From JAXDLH01 sp034666705 (lineage in GTDB: Bacteria; Chloroflexota; UBA6077; SHYK01), in NCBI GenBank assembly GCA_034666705.1, contig JAXDLH010000386.1, positions 1-7,530 of the forward strand: 7,530 nucleotides of DNA, in the 5' to 3' direction. Position 1 is the first letter of the stretch. Each line of letters starts with the position of its first letter. Both the position numbers and the translations under genes were made by a program. The notes under the pieces are model-generated. The model searched no databases and had not been told where the DNA came from. It saw only the letters and a program-made list of their open reading frames with translations. This document shows, one piece after another, positions 5,568 to 7,530 of this stretch.

Positions 5568-5630
5568 CGTTCGGGTGGGGGCAGCCGCTACACTTGCGTG
5601 CCAGGCGGTGGGCACTACTCGACCCGAACG
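5568..5630. repeat. Nested inverted repeat before the small membrane protein
   Basis: CGTTCGGGT (5568-5576) and ACCCGAACG (5622-5630) are perfect 9-bp arms. Inside them GTGCC (5598-5602) and GGCAC (5611-5615) form a second stem. The element ends 28 bp before the next ATG, so it could be a structured 5' leader. It does not fold as a tRNA. Confidence 0.4.
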
Positions 5631-5658
5631 TGCAATCCTGCAGCGGCCATGGTGAGAG

Positions 5659-6102
5659 ATGCGACAACTCGCGGGCATCCAGCTCCCCGACATGACTGGC
5701 GCCATGAGCGTGGTCCCAGTGGGGCCGGCATGGCGGCGCGTATTGCTCGGCGCTCTCAAGGGCTTCGGGATGAGCTTGATGGTGCAGATGATGCATCCGC
5801 TCGGGCCGGTGATCCCGCTGATTGGGCCGTTCGTCACCGGCTATGTCGCCGCCGGCCGTGCCCGCGCCACCCCCTTCGAAGGCTTCTGCATCGGCATGGG
5901 GATTGGTGGGTGTTACGTTCTGCTCGGGTGCGTGCTCCTCGCGGGTGGCCTCGCGGTCTGCGCGCGCCTCGAGCCGTCGCCTACCGTGAACGTGCTGCTT
6001 CTGGTGTTGATCGCCTCGGTCCCGATCGGGTACGGCACGCTGCTCGGCAGCATCGGTGGTACCCTCGCCGGCCGCGCCGAGCAACGCAACGGCGCAAAAT
6101 AA
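5659..6102 (+). CDS. Small glycine-rich integral membrane protein, unknown function
   Basis: The 147-aa product is not confidently recognised. A polar 25-residue N-terminus is followed by hydrophobic segments at about 28-66 (probably two helices, containing HPLGPVIPLIGPFVTGYVAAG), 76-102 (GMGIGGCYVLLGCVLLAGG) and 109-138 (LLLVLIASVPIGYGTLLGSIG). The paired Gly/Pro-rich layout, with G-PF-TGY-AAGR at a helix end, resembles DUF5518-type small membrane proteins; this is only a suggestion. The ATG at 5659 starts the frame with GGTGAG 2 nt before it, a short spacing. ATG 5692 and ATG 5704 are alternatives with no better site. It follows the MFS gene on the same strand, but intervening hairpins suggest separate transcription. 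Confidence 0.65.
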   Translation: MRQLAGIQLPDMTGAMSVVPVGPAWRRVLLGALKGFGMSLMVQMMHPLGPVIPLIGPFVTGYVAAGRARATPFEGFCIGMGIGGCYVLLGCVLLAGGLAVCARLEPSPTVNVLLLVLIASVPIGYGTLLGSIGGTLAGRAEQRNGAK

Positions 6103-6250
6103 GCCTGCGTCCACCTGGCTCCAGCCGGCCGGCGATCAACCCACCGGCACGTTTCGCGGCTGTTGCCAGAATACGTGAGGAATTACAGGTCAGTCGGCGC
6201 TCCTTTCTCGCTGGGCGTGTCAACTCACATGGGTCTTCACCTGGATTCTC

Positions 6251-6379
6251 GGTCGCACCGCTGCCGGGCGTTACCTTGCCATCGTCGTCCAGGACAAAGG
6301 CCAGGGCGTGATTCGGCCTTTCACGGGCTGGGAGATGAGCCGCAATGAACGAGAGATCTACAACCGCCAAGTCCCGTAA
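6251..6379 (+). pseudogene. BrnT-like toxin, C-terminal remnant
   Basis: The frame ending at TAA 6377-6379 reads GRTAAGRYLAIVVQDKGQG then VIRPFTGWEMSRNEREIYN, which matches the last half of BrnT-type RNase toxins (pattern GRT-GRYL…VI…AR-M…E…Y). Upstream the frame stays open to a TGA at 6176 but loses all family resemblance before about 6248, and the other two plus frames do not restore it. There is no start codon in a sensible place. The N-terminal half is therefore gone. The usually conserved Ala-Arg before the Met-containing helix is Gly-Trp, another sign of decay. It overlaps the antitoxin start by 35 nt, keeping the native toxin-first arrangement. I see nothing coding in 6103-6250. Confidence 0.65.
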
Positions 6380-6650
6380 TTCGGGCGTAGAACTGCCGCC
6401 TGGGCTCTCTTCATCTGAGGAGGCGCGTTGGTGGGATGAGCACCGCGATTACTGGGACGCAGTTCAAACTGACGAGGAGCGCGTTGAACCTGGCGCTGTC
6501 CAGCGTTCGAGGCCAATCAACTTGCGTCTGCCTGTCTCGATGATTGATGCGCTCAAACTGGAAGCCGGAAAGCGCGCGCTTCCATACCAGACGCTCATCC
6601 GGATGTGGCTCAAGGAGCGACTCGACGCTGAGCGCACGGACCCGCGCTAA
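6345..6650 (+). CDS. CopG-type antitoxin of a BrnT-like toxin
   Basis: The 101-aa product has the two-part layout of the CopG_antitoxin family. An N-terminal toxin-binding segment reads LPPGLSSSEEARWWDEHRDY. The C-terminal ribbon-helix-helix domain reads INLRLPVSMIDALKLEAGKR then LPYQTLIRMWLKERL, for DNA binding. It is expected to repress its own operon as a dimer or tetramer and to neutralise a BrnT-like toxin. The ATG at 6345 has GGGAG 10 nt upstream, inside the toxin remnant. Since that toxin lacks its N-terminal half, this antitoxin is an orphan unless it counters a toxin elsewhere. Third-position GC is a little lower than in neighbouring genes, which suits an acquired module. Confidence 0.8.
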   Translation: MNERSTTAKSRNSGVELPPGLSSSEEARWWDEHRDYWDAVQTDEERVEPGAVQRSRPINLRLPVSMIDALKLEAGKRALPYQTLIRMWLKERLDAERTDPR

Positions 6651-6668
6651 TCGGACACTCCCACGGAT

Positions 6669-7530
6669 TTAGCGGCTTCCGTCACTTGACCGGGCGCGGG
6701 GTTGGGCCTGCTCCCAGGGCACGTCGACGGGCGCCACCGTCTCGATGCCGCGCAGCGTGCTGTAATCGACGGATGACGCCGTGCCGGGCGGGTCGCCACC
6801 GGCCAGGTTCGCGCGCAGCGCGTCGAGCAGGTATTGGCGGAGATACACGACGCCGTAGTCGGACTCGCCCAGGTGCTCCTCCGCGCGGTCCTTGATGCGG
6901 CCCATGCTCTCCTGCATCGCCATGTCGCGATTCGGCCCGCCTTCCATGCCCGCCCAGCTCTTTCGCGCGCGCATCGAATCCCGATCCTGCATGAAGCGAT
7001 TGGCCATCGTCGGGATGCGCGTGCCGTCGGCGTTCATGTCCTCGCCGACCACGTGGCGGCGCTGCCGGCGATGGCGCTCGCGGTCGATCGGCTTCTCCTT
7101 GCTGTACGAGAAGTTGAAGTTCCACGTGTGGTCGTCGTCGATCGGCACGAAGATCTGCGCCAGCTCGCCGCTCGTCATCAGACAGTGCACGGGCATCACG
7201 AACGTCATGATCCGCAGGTACTGGAGACGCTCCGGCTCGCTGATGTGGGTGCGGATCGAGCCATAGCGGAAGCCGTACGCGGTCGGCTGCATGTGAATGC
7301 GCGGCTGGATGTCCTTGGTCGGTCGATTGAAGCCGGTGTCCTCCGGCCCGTTGAGGATCGCGCCCTGCTGCAGGATGTCGCCGTGCGACGTGTCGACGGC
7401 CCCCTCGATCGCCTGCAGGAAGTTGCACTCCTCGCGGACTTTGACGAGGCTGCGATTCTCGGAGGGGACGAGCGTCCACTCGAAGTTTGGAAATGGCGGC
7501 TGCTTGGCGAGCGACCCCATATAAGCCCAG
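6669..7530 (-). CDS. Phthalate 4,5-dioxygenase-like Rieske oxygenase alpha subunit, 5' part outside the window
   Basis: This is the C-terminal two-thirds of an aromatic ring-hydroxylating oxygenase large subunit (LigXa/phthalate dioxygenase type, usually about 430 aa). These enzymes add O2 to aromatic substrates using electrons from a Rieske cluster. The reading frame continues through the right edge as WAYMGSLAKQPPFPNFEW, so the N-terminal Rieske domain lies beyond it and the ATG at 7520 is internal. Numbered from that Met, the mononuclear iron region is CNFLQAIEGAVDTSHGDILQ, with D43 and H46. The second His ligand expected five residues later is Q51. PIDDDHTW (126-133) and QESMGRIKDRAEEHLGESD (203-221) are further family blocks; D199 is a candidate carboxylate ligand. 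It is convergent with the antitoxin gene, 18 bp apart. It is unlikely to be the partner of the small Rieske protein at 1376-1792, which lies over 4 kb away. Confidence 0.85.
   Translation of the reverse strand, partial: WAYMGSLAKQPPFPNFEWTLVPSENRSLVKVREECNFLQAIEGAVDTSHGDILQQGAILNGPEDTGFNRPTKDIQPRIHMQPTAYGFRYGSIRTHISEPERLQYLRIMTFVMPVHCLMTSGELAQIFVPIDDDHTWNFNFSYSKEKPIDRERHRRQRRHVVGEDMNADGTRIPTMANRFMQDRDSMRARKSWAGMEGGPNRDMAMQESMGRIKDRAEEHLGESDYGVVYLRQYLLDALRANLAGGDPPGTASSVDYSTLRGIETVAPVDVPWEQAQPRARSSDGSR

Noticed and set aside
5568..5640. Possible tRNA suggested by TTCGGGT and ACCCGAA pairing
   Set aside because: No acceptor stem, anticodon arm or T-loop consensus can be drawn.
6124..6133. Self-complementary GCCGGCCGGC
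   Set aside because: A short all-G/C palindrome expected by chance at this composition.
6163..6348. 61-codon plus-strand frame from TTG 6163
   Set aside because: It overlaps the toxin remnant in another frame, has no similarity to BrnT N-termini and no ribosome site.

Overview
The window is GC-rich bacterial DNA with strong G/C preference at third codon positions. A Dps-like (DPSL) ferritin, a DUF433/DUF5615 toxin-antitoxin pair, a LigXa-type ring-hydroxylating dioxygenase and a GTCATGCCGAGCGGAGCG-type palindromic repeat together suggest a soil or hot-environment bacterium, possibly Chloroflexota. That placement is an inference with low certainty. No rRNA, tRNA, transposase or CRISPR array was seen.

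Region 1 (1-3180) looks like a metal and oxidative-stress cluster. On the minus strand lies a broken Fur/PerR-family regulator with a missing N-terminus, two frame changes and lost zinc-site cysteines. Running away from it on the plus strand are an intact DPSL gene, a 74-bp palindromic repeat, an unrecognised small gene with an in-frame TGA, a Rieske ferredoxin-like gene with no convincing start, and an intact NRAMP (MntH-type) Mn/Fe transporter whose start is also ambiguous. A Dps-like iron/peroxide protein next to an NRAMP transporter and a Fur-family gene is a sensible functional set, but the regulator appears dead. The breaks crowd into the first 1.85 kb. Either the DNA is decaying there or the assembly carries small deletions.

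Region 2 (3181-4143) holds a minus-strand DUF4177 small protein divergent from a compact toxin-antitoxin operon: a DUF433 antitoxin overlapping a DUF5615 PIN-like toxin by 8 nt.

Region 3 (4144-6102) holds a major facilitator superfamily transporter preceded by a 43-bp imperfect palindrome, then a small unrecognised glycine-rich membrane protein preceded by another long inverted repeat.

Region 4 (6103-7530) holds a second toxin-antitoxin locus. Only the C-terminal end of a BrnT-like toxin survives, while its CopG-type antitoxin is intact. Convergent to it is the 3' two-thirds of a phthalate-dioxygenase-like Rieske oxygenase alpha subunit, which runs off the right edge. Its presumed second iron-ligand histidine is a glutamine.

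I found no clear new defence or biosynthetic system. The most informative signals are the eroded regulator and toxin, the disrupted small gene and Rieske pair, the unexplained palindromes, and the altered oxygenase active site.
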